This document shows positions 50,892 to 59,687 of a stretch of 64,000 nucleotides of DNA, one piece after another; within the stretch, counting starts at the first letter, position 1; the number at the start of each line of letters is the position of its first letter. The DNA is from Pseudomonadales bacterium (lineage in GTDB: Bacteria; Pseudomonadota; Gammaproteobacteria; Pseudomonadales; Halieaceae): the NCBI GenBank assembly GCA_024234815.1, contig JACKNO010000002.1:1-64000 (forward strand). The letters run 5' to 3'. The notes beneath the pieces were generated by a model. That model did not search any database and was not told where the DNA came from. It was given only the letters and a program-made list of their open reading frames with translations. The position numbers and the translations under genes were made by a program.

Positions 50892-51651
50892 ACCGGCGGT
50901 GCGCCGCAGCATACTCGTTCCCATAGACCTGCACGGTACCAGTCGCGGCAGCCTTGAGACCCTGGTGCGCCTTGCCAGGCTGCTTGACCGCCGCCTGTTG
51001 GGATTGCTGCTGGACGATATTCGATTGCAACAGGTGGCGGACTTGCCGTTCACCACGGAAATCTCCCTCGCCGGGGGCAGAGAGCGCAACCTGCTGCGGG
51101 ATCACCTGAGCCAACGCCAAACCCTCGTCAGCGGAAATACCCGACGAATACTTGATGACCTGGCCCAGCACAACCGCGTTGAACTGGCGTTTGAAAACGC
51201 CACGGGCAGCCGCCTGCGGACATCGCTGGAACGCGGGGGCCAGTTGGACATCTTCTTTCCCGCCCGGCAGCGCTGGCAACTGCTGGCCGCAAGCAGGTCC
51301 GCAACCGGCAGTGCGATCCGCCGGCTGGGTATCGTACTGGCCGGAACCGCGCAGGATCAGAATGTGGTGGAAACCACCCGCCTGCTGCAGGAGGCCAGGC
51401 TGGTGGCCGAGATCTATGTCATTTCAGTCGGCCCCCTGGACAGAAGCGCGCTCGATAAACTCTACCGCCCCGGCAGCCGAATCTGCGTGCAGGCCAACTT
51501 GCGCTGTGAACCGAAAACCATTGTGCAACTCGTCAGCCAGTCACAATACGACCTCTTGCTGTTGCCGCGCGACTGCCTGAAGGGGGTGCCCCCGGAAGGG
51601 TTGGAGGCGGCACTGGACAAGGCCAGTGGCCAGGTACTGGTGATCAACTGA
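50881..51651 (+). CDS. Universal-stress-protein-like protein
   Basis: A 256-residue protein from MTTEPAVRRSILVPIDLHG. The first residues fit a Usp-type beta strand, with SRGSLETLVRLARLLDRRLLGLLLDDI and later RLGIVLAGTAQDQNVVETTRLLQEARLVAEIYVISVGP. It looks like a divergent two-domain Usp without the classical GxxGxxGS ATP loop. It overlaps the Lon-like protease gene by 11 bp and so is translationally coupled to it; it may be a protease-linked stress factor. Assignment of function is weak. Confidence 0.7.
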   Translation: MTTEPAVRRSILVPIDLHGTSRGSLETLVRLARLLDRRLLGLLLDDIRLQQVADLPFTTEISLAGGRERNLLRDHLSQRQTLVSGNTRRILDDLAQHNRVELAFENATGSRLRTSLERGGQLDIFFPARQRWQLLAASRSATGSAIRRLGIVLAGTAQDQNVVETTRLLQEARLVAEIYVISVGPLDRSALDKLYRPGSRICVQANLRCEPKTIVQLVSQSQYDLLLLPRDCLKGVPPEGLEAALDKASGQVLVIN

Positions 51652-51720
51652 GGCGGGAACTGGATCCACAGCGGCAGCAGTTATTCCCACAACCGCGCGG
51701 CATTGGAAGCAGCGGGAAAA

Positions 51721-52626
51721 TCAAATAGCAGAGCCGAAGGTATCGCAGGCATCGAAATCACCGCTCTCGAATCCGCGCCTGAACCAGGTCACGCGCTGGG
51801 CGGAGGTACCATGGGTAAAGCTGTCCGGCACCACCATGCCTCCGGCTTCACTTTGCAGCCGGTCATCGCCGATTGCGGTGGCCGCGCGCAGGGCCTCTTC
51901 CAGGTCACCCGGGTCGAGTAACTGGCGCTCGGTATTCGCCGCGTGACCCCAGACTCCGGCCAGGCAGTCCGCCTGCAGTTCCTGCTGCACGGACAGGGCG
52001 TTGACCGCGGCCTTGCTCTTGCCTCGCCCCGCCGCCTGCACTCTCTGGCTGATACCCAACAGCGTCTGGACGTGATGACCGACTTCGTGGGCCACGACGT
52101 AAGCCTGGGCAAAGTCCCCGGGAGCACCGTGGCGAACTTTGAGGTCGTGAAAAAAAGCAAGATCAATATACAGCTTCTGGTCGGCCGGGCAGTAGAACGG
52201 ACCCACAGCCGACGTCGCCAGGCCACAGGCTGAATTGACTCTTCCGGTGAAAAGCACCAGGGTGGGGTCGCGATAGGTGGCGCCCTGGGACTGGAATATC
52301 CTGCCCCAGGTATCCTCGGTATCGGCCAGCACTACCGACACGAACTCAGCCAGCCGCTGCTCCTGCTGGCTGAATTCCCGGCTTTGCTGCGCGGGCGAGG
52401 TAACGCCGCCTCCCCCGAGGAACATCGACAATACATCGATACCCAGCAGCTTGCCGCCGAAAATGGCGAGGACGCCAACGACCAGGATGATGCGCCCGGT
52501 TTTCGAGCGGATCATGGCCGGCAGGAAGCGCAGCAGCAACGGCGCCGCCCCGGCTGCGCCCATGCCGGTAGCCTGCCCTCGGCGGTCTTCCACATTGTCG
52601 CTTCGCCTGCCGTCTTCCCAACGCAT
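51721..52626 (-). CDS. ypfJ: Neutral zinc metallopeptidase (YpfJ family)
   Basis: A 301-residue protein. It starts MRWEDGRRSDNVEDRRGQ, the conserved family opening, followed by one membrane helix (GRIILVVGVLAIFGGKLLG). The zinc-site helix is AYVVAHEVGHHVQTLLG and the third zinc ligand is likely in QQELQADCLAGVWGHAAN. TWGRIFQSQGATYRDPTLVLF is also typical. It is a membrane-anchored, periplasm-facing peptidase of unknown substrate. It is convergent with the Usp-like gene and divergent from the HerA-like gene. Confidence 0.93.
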   Translation of the reverse strand: MRWEDGRRSDNVEDRRGQATGMGAAGAAPLLLRFLPAMIRSKTGRIILVVGVLAIFGGKLLGIDVLSMFLGGGGVTSPAQQSREFSQQEQRLAEFVSVVLADTEDTWGRIFQSQGATYRDPTLVLFTGRVNSACGLATSAVGPFYCPADQKLYIDLAFFHDLKVRHGAPGDFAQAYVVAHEVGHHVQTLLGISQRVQAAGRGKSKAAVNALSVQQELQADCLAGVWGHAANTERQLLDPGDLEEALRAATAIGDDRLQSEAGGMVVPDSFTHGTSAQRVTWFRRGFESGDFDACDTFGSAI

Positions 52627-52735
52627 TGTTTACCCTCGCAGTTCCCTCTGTTCACCTTAGCATGCCTCGAAGCACTGGCAAGCCGGCAGCGATCATTATA
52701 CCCTGCCCGCACAGTTACTGAAGGAAAACACCGTT

Positions 52736-54187
52736 ATGTCCGAAGGCATTCTCATCGGCGGCAACGAGGCCGGCCAGGTATTTCTCAACCCGCGTTTCGC
52801 CAACCGGCACGGACTCGTGGCGGGCGCTACCGGTACCGGCAAAACCGTAACGCTGCAATGCCTGGCGGAGGGCTTTTCAGACCTGGGAGTGCCCGTGTTC
52901 CTGGCCGATGTGAAGGGCGACATCTCCGGTATCAGCCAGCCGGGATCACCCCATCCCAAGGTGGATGAACGGGTGTCGAAGATCGGTATCGATAATTTCA
53001 GGCAACGCGGTTATCCGGTCGCCTTCTGGGACGTGTTCGGCAAACAGGGCACGCCGGTGCGCTCAACGATTTCGGAGATGGGCCCGCAGTTACTGTCGCG
53101 CCTGATGGACCTCAATGAAACCCAGGAGAGCGTGATGACCCTGGTGTTCGAGTTCGCGGACAATGAGGGTATGCTGCTGGTCGACCTCGCAGACCTGCGC
53201 ACCACCTTGGAATACCTGGGGAATAACAGCAAGGAGCTGGGCAGTGGTTTCGGCGTTTCAAAGGGCTCGGTCAACGCAATCCTGCGGCGCCTGCTGATGC
53301 TGGAGCGCGAGGGTGGCGAGTCATTCTTTGGCGAGCCCGCCCTGCAGTTACAGGATTTCATGCAGACCAGCCGCGACGGTCGCGGCATGATCAATGTCCT
53401 GGCCGCCGACCAGCTCATCATGAGCCCCCGGCTCTACTCCACCTTCCTGCTGTGGCTGCTGTCGGAACTCTTCGAGCAACTGCCTGAACTCGGTGATCCT
53501 GAGCAGCCGGTGCTGGTGTTCTTCTTCGACGAGGCGCACCTGCTGTTCAAGGACGCACCAAGACCCCTGCTGGAAAAAATAGAACAGGTCGTGCGGCTTA
53601 TCCGCTCCAAGGGCGTGGGCGTGTATTTCATCTCCCAGAGTCCCGGCGATATGCCCGACAGCGTGCTGGCGCAATTGGGCAACCGGGTACAGCACGCGCT
53701 GCGCGCCTACACGCCCAGGGAACAGAAGGTGGTTAAGGTCGCCGCCCAGTCGTTTCGCGCCAACCCCGAGCTGGACACTTTCAAGGCCATCAGCGAGCTG
53801 GGCGTTGGGGAAGCGCTGGTATCGATGCTACAGGACAAGGGGATACCGGCGCCGGTACAAAGGGTCCTGATACGTCCGCCGCATTCCCGCATGGGCCGCG
53901 CAACCGACGCTGAACGCCAGTCCATCATGGCCGCCGACATGAATATGAAGCGCTACGGCCAGCCCTATGACCCGCGTTCCGCCCACGAGGTGCTGCTGGA
54001 ACGAACCGCCGCCGCCCTGCAGCAACAACAGCAAGCGGAACAGGAAAAAAAAGCGGCCTCCGCCAGGCCGTCCAGCCGCGGCCGCGAAAGCGCCACCGAC
54101 GCGTTCGTGAAAAGCCTGGCGAGGGCGGCTGGCAGCAGCGTCGGGCGCAAGCTGTTTCGCGGTATCCTCGGATCTTTGCTGAAATAG
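52736..54187 (+). CDS. HerA/FtsK-like ATPase, DUF853 (YjgR family)
   Basis: A 483-residue cytoplasmic ATPase. Walker A is GATGTGKTVTLQ (about 31-42) and Walker B is VLVFFFDEAHLLF. The sensor-like motif ISQSPGDMPDSVLAQLGNRVQHALRAYTP is a family hallmark. A low-complexity QQQQQAEQEKKAA region precedes the C-terminal AGSSVGRKLFRGILGSL. It is homologous to the HerA helicase/DUF853 group with unknown target. AGGAAAAC lies upstream of the ATG. Full length. Confidence 0.92.
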   Translation: MSEGILIGGNEAGQVFLNPRFANRHGLVAGATGTGKTVTLQCLAEGFSDLGVPVFLADVKGDISGISQPGSPHPKVDERVSKIGIDNFRQRGYPVAFWDVFGKQGTPVRSTISEMGPQLLSRLMDLNETQESVMTLVFEFADNEGMLLVDLADLRTTLEYLGNNSKELGSGFGVSKGSVNAILRRLLMLEREGGESFFGEPALQLQDFMQTSRDGRGMINVLAADQLIMSPRLYSTFLLWLLSELFEQLPELGDPEQPVLVFFFDEAHLLFKDAPRPLLEKIEQVVRLIRSKGVGVYFISQSPGDMPDSVLAQLGNRVQHALRAYTPREQKVVKVAAQSFRANPELDTFKAISELGVGEALVSMLQDKGIPAPVQRVLIRPPHSRMGRATDAERQSIMAADMNMKRYGQPYDPRSAHEVLLERTAAALQQQQQAEQEKKAASARPSSRGRESATDAFVKSLARAAGSSVGRKLFRGILGSLLK

Positions 54188-54290
54188 TCCATCTATAGCG
54201 CAGCGGCTGTGCTCTTTATCGGTAAGCCACTGCGCCACCGCCAACTCTATATCAGGGCGGGCCTGAATCTGCTGTCTGCGTCTGCCTGCA

Positions 54291-55250
54291 CTATTGTGCC
54301 TGTCCTCGAATCGCATCGCGCAGACGCTGCCAGCCCGTCACCAGCGCCAGTACCAGGGCGCCGGCGATGAGCCCGACCAGCATCGAAGCCAGCGTTGGTG
54401 TAAGCATAGCCAGGGTCCCACCCACTGCCGGCGTCGCCGCCAGGTAGCTGGTTAGCGCCGCTATCCACTCATCGAGTAAATGTATCGCATGCACCAGGAT
54501 GCCGCCGCCGACCATGAACATGGCGATGGTTCCCACAATCCCCAGTGCCTTCATCAGCCATGGGGCGAAGGCCACCAGCCCCCTACCCAGGCGGCGCAGG
54601 AAACCCGCCCATAGTCCCTCGCCCTCGTGTCCGGCCAGGTGGAAGCCGGCGTCGTCCAGCTTGACGATACCTGCCACCAGGCCGTAAACCCCCACGGTCA
54701 TGACAATGGCAATCCCGCTCAGGACCAGCACCTGGGTAACAAAAACCTCGTCCGCGACAATACCCAGGGTGAGCACGATAATTTCCGCCGACAGAATAAA
54801 GTCCGTGCGAATAGCACCCTTGACACGCGCGCGCTCAAATTTCACCAGGTCGACGACGGGGTCCGCTACCTTGTTGAGCAGAGCCTGGCGGTGGGCGGAT
54901 TCCTGCGCCGCCCCGGACCCGAAACTGTGAGCGATCTTTTCAAAGCCCTCGTAACACAGATACAGGCCACCCATCATCAGCAGGGGCGTAATAGTCCAAC
55001 TGGCCAGCAGTGACAAAGCCAGCGCGACCGGCACCAGGATAAGTTTGTTGCGAAAAGAGCCCTTGGCAACCGCCCACACCACCGGCAGTTCGCGATCAGC
55101 CCGCACGCCGGTGACTTTCTCGGCATTGACCGCCAGGTCATCGCCAAGCACACCCGCCGTTTTGCGAGCCGCGACCTTGGTCATGGCAGCGACGTCATCC
55201 AACACCGCGGCGATGTCGTCGAGCAGAAGTAACAGGCTGCTACCCGCCAT
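54291..55250 (-). CDS. DUF808 family membrane protein (YedI-like)
   Basis: A 319-residue inner-membrane protein opening MAGSSLLLLLDDIAAVLDDV, the DUF808 signature. It has about six or seven hydrophobic helices, for example LILVPVALALSLLASWTI, FILSAEIIVLTLGIV and ALGIVGTIAMFMVGGGILVH. Function unknown. It is minus-strand, downstream of ppk1 with a 23-bp gap, so it could be co-transcribed with ppk1. It is convergent with the HerA-like gene. Confidence 0.92.
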   Translation of the reverse strand: MAGSSLLLLLDDIAAVLDDVAAMTKVAARKTAGVLGDDLAVNAEKVTGVRADRELPVVWAVAKGSFRNKLILVPVALALSLLASWTITPLLMMGGLYLCYEGFEKIAHSFGSGAAQESAHRQALLNKVADPVVDLVKFERARVKGAIRTDFILSAEIIVLTLGIVADEVFVTQVLVLSGIAIVMTVGVYGLVAGIVKLDDAGFHLAGHEGEGLWAGFLRRLGRGLVAFAPWLMKALGIVGTIAMFMVGGGILVHAIHLLDEWIAALTSYLAATPAVGGTLAMLTPTLASMLVGLIAGALVLALVTGWQRLRDAIRGQAQ

Positions 55251-55273
55251 GTGCTTTGTCTCCTGTTTTGGCC

Positions 55274-57421
55274 CTAGGATTTCGCGGGTTTACGGCGGCG
55301 CTTGGCGGAGTGGTGCATTTCCGATTTCGGGTAGCGCGGCAATTTTCCCGTTGCCAGGTATTCATGGATCGTCTCCTGCGAACGAATACGGGCTACCCGC
55401 TTCCCGCGAGGCACAAATTCGTTGGTCTGGTTCTGATCAATAATGCGCGCTTTGACGTTGTCATACCACTGCTGGTCAAGGATATTCTGGATAGTGCGCT
55501 GGGCGTCGCGATCGAAGATCGGGCACAGCACCTCTACCCGGTAATCCAGGTTGCGTGTCATGAGATCCGCGGAACTTATCATGTAGCGCGGATTACCGCG
55601 GTTGTAGAACACATAGACCCGCGGGTGTTCCAGGAATCGATCGACAATGCTGATGGCCTGGATATTCTCGGATATGTCCTTGACGCCGGGCAGCAGGGAA
55701 CACATTCCGCGCACGATCAGGCGAATCTGGACTCCCGCCTGGCTGGCTTCATAGAGTTTGGTGACCAGTTCCTTGTCCACCAGGTTATTGCACTTGAGGG
55801 TCATGCCGGCGTGGTAGCCCGCGCGCGCGTTGGCGATCTCCTGTTCTATGAGGCTCAGCAGCCCGGAGCGCATGGAGTGGGGCGAAACCAGCAACAACTT
55901 GTAATTGTGGCGGCGGTAATTGTACTGGAGAAAATCAAACACACTGAGCAGGTCCTTGCCAACATTCTGGTCGTAGGTCAGCAGGGTGAAGTCAGTGTAG
56001 ATCAATGCGGTTTTCTCATTGAAATTCCCGGTACCCACATGGCTGTAATAGCGGGAACTGATACCCTCCTTGCGCTCGATCAACAGCAGCTTGCTGTGCA
56101 CCTTGAGGCCCGGTATGCCGAATATCACGTTGATGCCGTTATCGGTCAGGCGCTGTGCCCAGCTGATATTGGCCGCCTCGTCGAAACGCGCAGCCAGTTC
56201 CACCACGGCCATTACCCGCTTGCCGTTGTGTACCGCGTTTACCAGCGCGTCGATAACCCGTGAATCCCTGGCCACCCGGTACAGGCAGATTTTGATATCG
56301 GTAACCTGTGGGTCCAGCGCCGCGGTTTTCAGCAGGTCGACGACGTAGTCAAAAGGGTGATAGGGATAGTACAGCAGTACATCCTTCTCCCGGATGGCAT
56401 CAAAAATACTGCCTTCTGCGTCCAGTCGTGGTATGCGCACTGTCGGCAGCGGCTTGAATTCGAGGAACCTGGGGCCCAGCCTGGGGAAAGACATGAAGTC
56501 CTTGGAGTTGTGGTAGCGTCCCCCGGCGATGAGGCTGTCGTACTTGCCGAAGCCAAAACGGGAACTCAGGTAGTCCAGCAGACGCCCCGGCATTTTCTCG
56601 TCGTAGACCATGCGCACGGCATCGGCCTTGCGGCGCTGTTTCAGGCTGAGCGCCATCTTGTCGATCAGGGTCTGGTCTATACCGGTATCGATAGACAATT
56701 CTGCGTCGCGGGAAAACTTGAAGCAGAAGGCGTGGCACTCGTCGATAGGGATAACCCCGCGGAACATCTGCGGCAGGCAGGCCCTGATAATATTGTCCAG
56801 CACGATAAAAACCTTGCCGCTCTTGCCCTTGCGCCGGGGAATTTCGATGAAACGCGCAAGCCGATCGGTGGGGACCTCCACCACTGCGTAGTGGTAGTTG
56901 TCACCGGATTTGATATCCACCGCCAGATAGAGCGATTCATCATTCAGGGCGGGGATAGGCTGGGAATCACTGAGCAGGATGGGCTCCAGCTCGGGTAATA
57001 CGGTACTGGTGAAATAAGCCTGCACCCGCTCGGCCTGCCCCGGGTCCAGTTGCAACTCATTGATTAGATAGATACGCCGGGCCGTCAGTTCGGCCAGCAG
57101 TTCCAGGTAAATACGGTCGAATTCCTTCTGCATGTTGACGACCCGTTTCTGGATCGCCACCAGCAGGTCCTTGGACTGCTGCTTGTCGCCACCGGCGGAC
57201 ATGGAAATCAGGCGGCGCACCTCAGCCACCCTCACCCTGAAAAACTCATCGAGGTTATTGGAGAAAATACCGAGGTAGCGCAATCTCGCTATCAACGGCA
57301 TGCTCTTGTCCGCCGCCTCCTGCAATACCCGCGCATTGAATGACAACCAACTGAGCTCCCGCGGCGTAAACAGGTCATGGTCCAGCATGTCCGCCAGACG
57401 GATTTTAATCGGGTTGGCCAT
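55274..57421 (-). CDS. ppk1: Polyphosphate kinase 1
   Basis: A 715-residue enzyme making polyphosphate from ATP. The N-terminal domain has FTPRELSWLSFNARVLQEA, the middle domain LDNIIRACLPQMF, and the PLD-like core YYPYHPFDYVVDLLKTAA with RVMAVVELAARFDEAANI. The autophosphorylated His block is YYSHVGTGNFNEKTALIYTDF. It is full length with all catalytic blocks visible. Start at 57421 (MANPIKIRLADML) is set by AGGA 8 nt upstream; a longer frame to 57454 has no support. No Pho-box-like repeat is seen upstream. The C-terminal tail KRRRKPAKS is basic. Confidence 0.96.
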   Translation of the reverse strand: MANPIKIRLADMLDHDLFTPRELSWLSFNARVLQEAADKSMPLIARLRYLGIFSNNLDEFFRVRVAEVRRLISMSAGGDKQQSKDLLVAIQKRVVNMQKEFDRIYLELLAELTARRIYLINELQLDPGQAERVQAYFTSTVLPELEPILLSDSQPIPALNDESLYLAVDIKSGDNYHYAVVEVPTDRLARFIEIPRRKGKSGKVFIVLDNIIRACLPQMFRGVIPIDECHAFCFKFSRDAELSIDTGIDQTLIDKMALSLKQRRKADAVRMVYDEKMPGRLLDYLSSRFGFGKYDSLIAGGRYHNSKDFMSFPRLGPRFLEFKPLPTVRIPRLDAEGSIFDAIREKDVLLYYPYHPFDYVVDLLKTAALDPQVTDIKICLYRVARDSRVIDALVNAVHNGKRVMAVVELAARFDEAANISWAQRLTDNGINVIFGIPGLKVHSKLLLIERKEGISSRYYSHVGTGNFNEKTALIYTDFTLLTYDQNVGKDLLSVFDFLQYNYRRHNYKLLLVSPHSMRSGLLSLIEQEIANARAGYHAGMTLKCNNLVDKELVTKLYEASQAGVQIRLIVRGMCSLLPGVKDISENIQAISIVDRFLEHPRVYVFYNRGNPRYMISSADLMTRNLDYRVEVLCPIFDRDAQRTIQNILDQQWYDNVKARIIDQNQTNEFVPRGKRVARIRSQETIHEYLATGKLPRYPKSEMHHSAKRRRKPAKS

Positions 57422-57608
57422 TATGATTCCTGTAACAAAAATGCAATAAAACAAGGGATTTGCGCGAAAACACGCGGTGCTAACGGCAATTTAATACACT
57501 TCGGCTGGCAACAATAGCCTTCCCGGCTAAAAACCGTCTTATTGCACAAGGGACTCACTCACCGGGGCCTGGCGCAGGCCTTAGCCGGGGCCATCGCAGG
57601 CAAAAAAA

Positions 57609-57627
57609 ACCCGGCCACTGGCCGGGT
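57609..57627 (-). terminator. Intrinsic terminator after the 57654 gene
   Basis: ACCCGGCCA pairs with TGGCCGGGT around a very short loop. On the minus strand it is followed by eight T (complement of 57602-57609). It lies 27 bp past the stop of the small minus-strand gene and isolates it from ppk1. Confidence 0.85.
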
Positions 57628-57653
57628 AAATCAGGGGAAACGGGAAGGAGCGC

Positions 57654-57872
57654 TTACTCGTTCGCGGACAGCAGCTCCAGGTGTCCAAGCAAACTGCGGA
57701 ATTCGTCCGCGGTTGCGTGCATTTCGGCATGCAGGTCTTTCGTCTCGGGCTTGCCGTGCAAACGACGCTGTCCCTCCTCGACCAGCGCCACCAGGCCGGT
57801 GAGTTCAAACTCGTTCAGCTGCAGCGTCACTAGCACGCCACTTTTGTCTCTTGTCAGATCAACTGTTTTCAA
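57654..57872 (-). CDS. Small soluble protein (72 residues, unrecognised)
   Basis: Starts at a TTG (57872; MKTVDLTRDKSGVLV), chosen because AGGTGA lies 8 nt upstream; a GTG at 57905 is the alternative, giving 83 residues. One amphipathic helix region (ELTGLVALVEEGQRRLHG) and an acidic tail (HAEMHATADEFRSLLGHLELL) are seen. No family recognised. It has a strong terminator and lies 81 bp downstream of the 57954 gene on the same strand. Confidence 0.6.
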   Translation of the reverse strand: MKTVDLTRDKSGVLVTLQLNEFELTGLVALVEEGQRRLHGKPETKDLHAEMHATADEFRSLLGHLELLSANE

Positions 57873-57953
57873 TGGCTGGTCACCTGAATCGTTGAAAAGA
57901 AGCACCCGGTTATTGCGACAATAGCGCCGGTGCGGCCCGTGGATGGGATACGG

Positions 57954-58358
57954 CTAGGCGGCCCTGGCTTCGAAAGCTTCCGGGTAAGCCTCATGCACCG
58001 CGCTGAAGCTGTAGTCTTCCATACCCAGCTCCACCAGCACCTGTTGTACGTCCTCGCCGTTGCGCGACTGCAGGCGCTTGCGAAGGGCCGGCAGTAAACC
58101 GTGGCGATTCACCAGCTGCCAGGTGCCGGTAGCGCGCGTGCGCTTGCCCCGGCTGTAACTCAGTGCCTCTTCATAGGCGTAGATGGCGCGCAGCGCCGCG
58201 GCCTCGGCCTGGCTGTCAACTTCGTGCTGGCCTGCACGCAGGTTCACCGCGTGGCGATACGCCTGCAGAGCCAGTTCGGGGTGTCCGTTGCGCTTGGCAT
58301 TCCTGGCGAACACATAGCACAGCTGCGGATCCTTGATGCGGGTTACCAGTTCGTTCAT
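57954..58358 (-). CDS. Hypothetical helical protein (134 residues)
   Basis: From MNELVTRIKDPQLCYVFARNAKRNGHPELALQAYRHAVNLRAG, a TPR/SEL1-like helical start. A middle stretch RAIYAYEEALSYSRGKRTRATGTWQLVNRHGLLPAL, with an SRGKRTRAT motif, and a short C-terminal domain (LVELGMEDYSFSAVHEAYPEAF) follow. Not assigned to a named family. The start is set by AGGAGAG about 7 nt upstream; the longer open frame to 58496 is not supported. The flank 58359-58552 has no gene. Confidence 0.72.
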   Translation of the reverse strand: MNELVTRIKDPQLCYVFARNAKRNGHPELALQAYRHAVNLRAGQHEVDSQAEAAALRAIYAYEEALSYSRGKRTRATGTWQLVNRHGLLPALRKRLQSRNGEDVQQVLVELGMEDYSFSAVHEAYPEAFEARAA

Positions 58359-58732
58359 GACGGCTCTCCTGTTGACTACGCCAGACCCCGGAGGGGCGCT
58401 ATTTTCGGCTTCGGGAGAAATAGTACGGTGCGGGGGCAGCATTCGACATGGCAACTGGCGACAACGGCATGACCATTGACGACAATTGCGAACCAAATCT
58501 CGAAATCACATTAATAAACGCTGGCTTGTTGCTGATTTCAGAACAAAAAAAAGCCCGCAAAACAGGGTATGAGATGCGGGCCAATAGCCATATGCTTCGG
58601 GGCAGAAACATAGGCCAGGGGACGTGTTTGCACACCCGGGGAGGGCATGCATTAATCAAGATAGTCGCAGACTCGAGGAAAGCAAATTTTTGGGGGGAAA
58701 TATTTGCGGCAGCTCGAAAGGAAGTGCCGCTG
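58359..58732. other. 374-bp intergenic region with one terminator
   Basis: Holds the terminator of the universal stress gene (58553-58581). A 7-bp inverted repeat GAAATCA (58502-58508) / TGATTTC (58533-58539) lies beside it. It should also carry the promoter for the 58358 gene, but I see no clear -35/-10 pair. Confidence 0.4.
58545..58581 (-). terminator. Intrinsic terminator of the universal stress protein gene
   Basis: GCCCGCA (58553-58559) pairs with TGCGGGC (58575-58581) around a 15-nt loop; read on the minus strand it ends in a run of eight T (58545-58552). It lies about 150 nt past the stop at 58733. Confidence 0.75.
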
Positions 58733-59602
58733 TCAGGGTTTTAGCGCCAGCACGTCGGTCTTCAGGTGACGCAACACTTTCTCCGCCGTGTTACCCAGCA
58801 GCGCCCCCTTGACGCCCTTGCGCCCGATGGTGCCCATTACCACTATCTGCGCACCCACCTTGGCCGCGCGGCTGGCGATAACCCTCTCCACCGGGCCCCG
58901 CTTGCAGTGGAAGGCGCCGGGCGGGACATCGCAGGCTTTCGCCAACTCGGCTATTCGCGGACCCATGGCGGCCTCGGCGTCGCGAGCGTAGGCGATCGGA
59001 TCCACCAGGTCGAGGTCCGCCAGCAGCACTGGAACTTCGATGGCGGCGATGACCTCCAGTTCCACATCCAGCCCTGCGGCCAACTGCTTGGCCGTCTCCA
59101 GCACCTTGCGATTCAGCGCGCGCTGGTGGGCAGACTTACTGGCCAGGTCCAGGGTGGCCAGTACGGGTCTGGACCGGGGCCATCGCTTTCTGGCGACAAT
59201 GAGCACCGGCACAGGACAGTCGCGCAGCAACTGCCAGTCCAGCGATGTGTGCACCAGCGATTCGCTGCGATGGCCCGTTTTCACCACGGCCAGGTAGCGG
59301 CCGCTGGCGCATTGTTTTGCGATCCAGTGGTGCAGGTTTTTTTCCCAGACCGTCTTGAAGCTGACCTTCTGGTCCTCGGTGCGGCACTCCTCGATACGCT
59401 TCCTCACCGATGTATCGCGCTGCTCGAGCAGGCGTTTGCGCACCTGCGCCTTCTGCTCGGCATTCATATTCAGACCAGCCAGGCCCTCATAGGTAAAGGC
59501 GACGACTTCCGCCGCCAGCCCCAGCCTGGCAGCGAGTTGCAGCCCCCTCTGCGTGGCTGCGCAGGTATCCTCGATGTCGGCGATGATTAAAAGCTTACCC
59601 AT
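58733..59602 (-). CDS. Tandem universal stress protein
   Basis: A 289-residue protein with two Usp domains. The first runs from KLLIIADIEDTCAATQRGLQL to PVPVLIVARKRW; its nucleotide loop is degenerate. The second runs from RPVLATLDLASKSAHQRAL to the end, with the loop VVMGTIGRKGVKGALLGNTAEKVL, which carries GxxGxxG(x9)GNTAE and probably binds ATP. It is a cytoplasmic stress factor. GGGGGAG precedes the ATG; a terminator follows. Confidence 0.92.
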   Translation of the reverse strand: MGKLLIIADIEDTCAATQRGLQLAARLGLAAEVVAFTYEGLAGLNMNAEQKAQVRKRLLEQRDTSVRKRIEECRTEDQKVSFKTVWEKNLHHWIAKQCASGRYLAVVKTGHRSESLVHTSLDWQLLRDCPVPVLIVARKRWPRSRPVLATLDLASKSAHQRALNRKVLETAKQLAAGLDVELEVIAAIEVPVLLADLDLVDPIAYARDAEAAMGPRIAELAKACDVPPGAFHCKRGPVERVIASRAAKVGAQIVVMGTIGRKGVKGALLGNTAEKVLRHLKTDVLALKP

Positions 59603-59687
59603 GAAAACTCCCCCTGGTTAACTGCCAAGCCCGTTCGATTATAGAGCCCTGGACTACTCCGGCCACTGCTTCAGATCAAGAGCGGTG

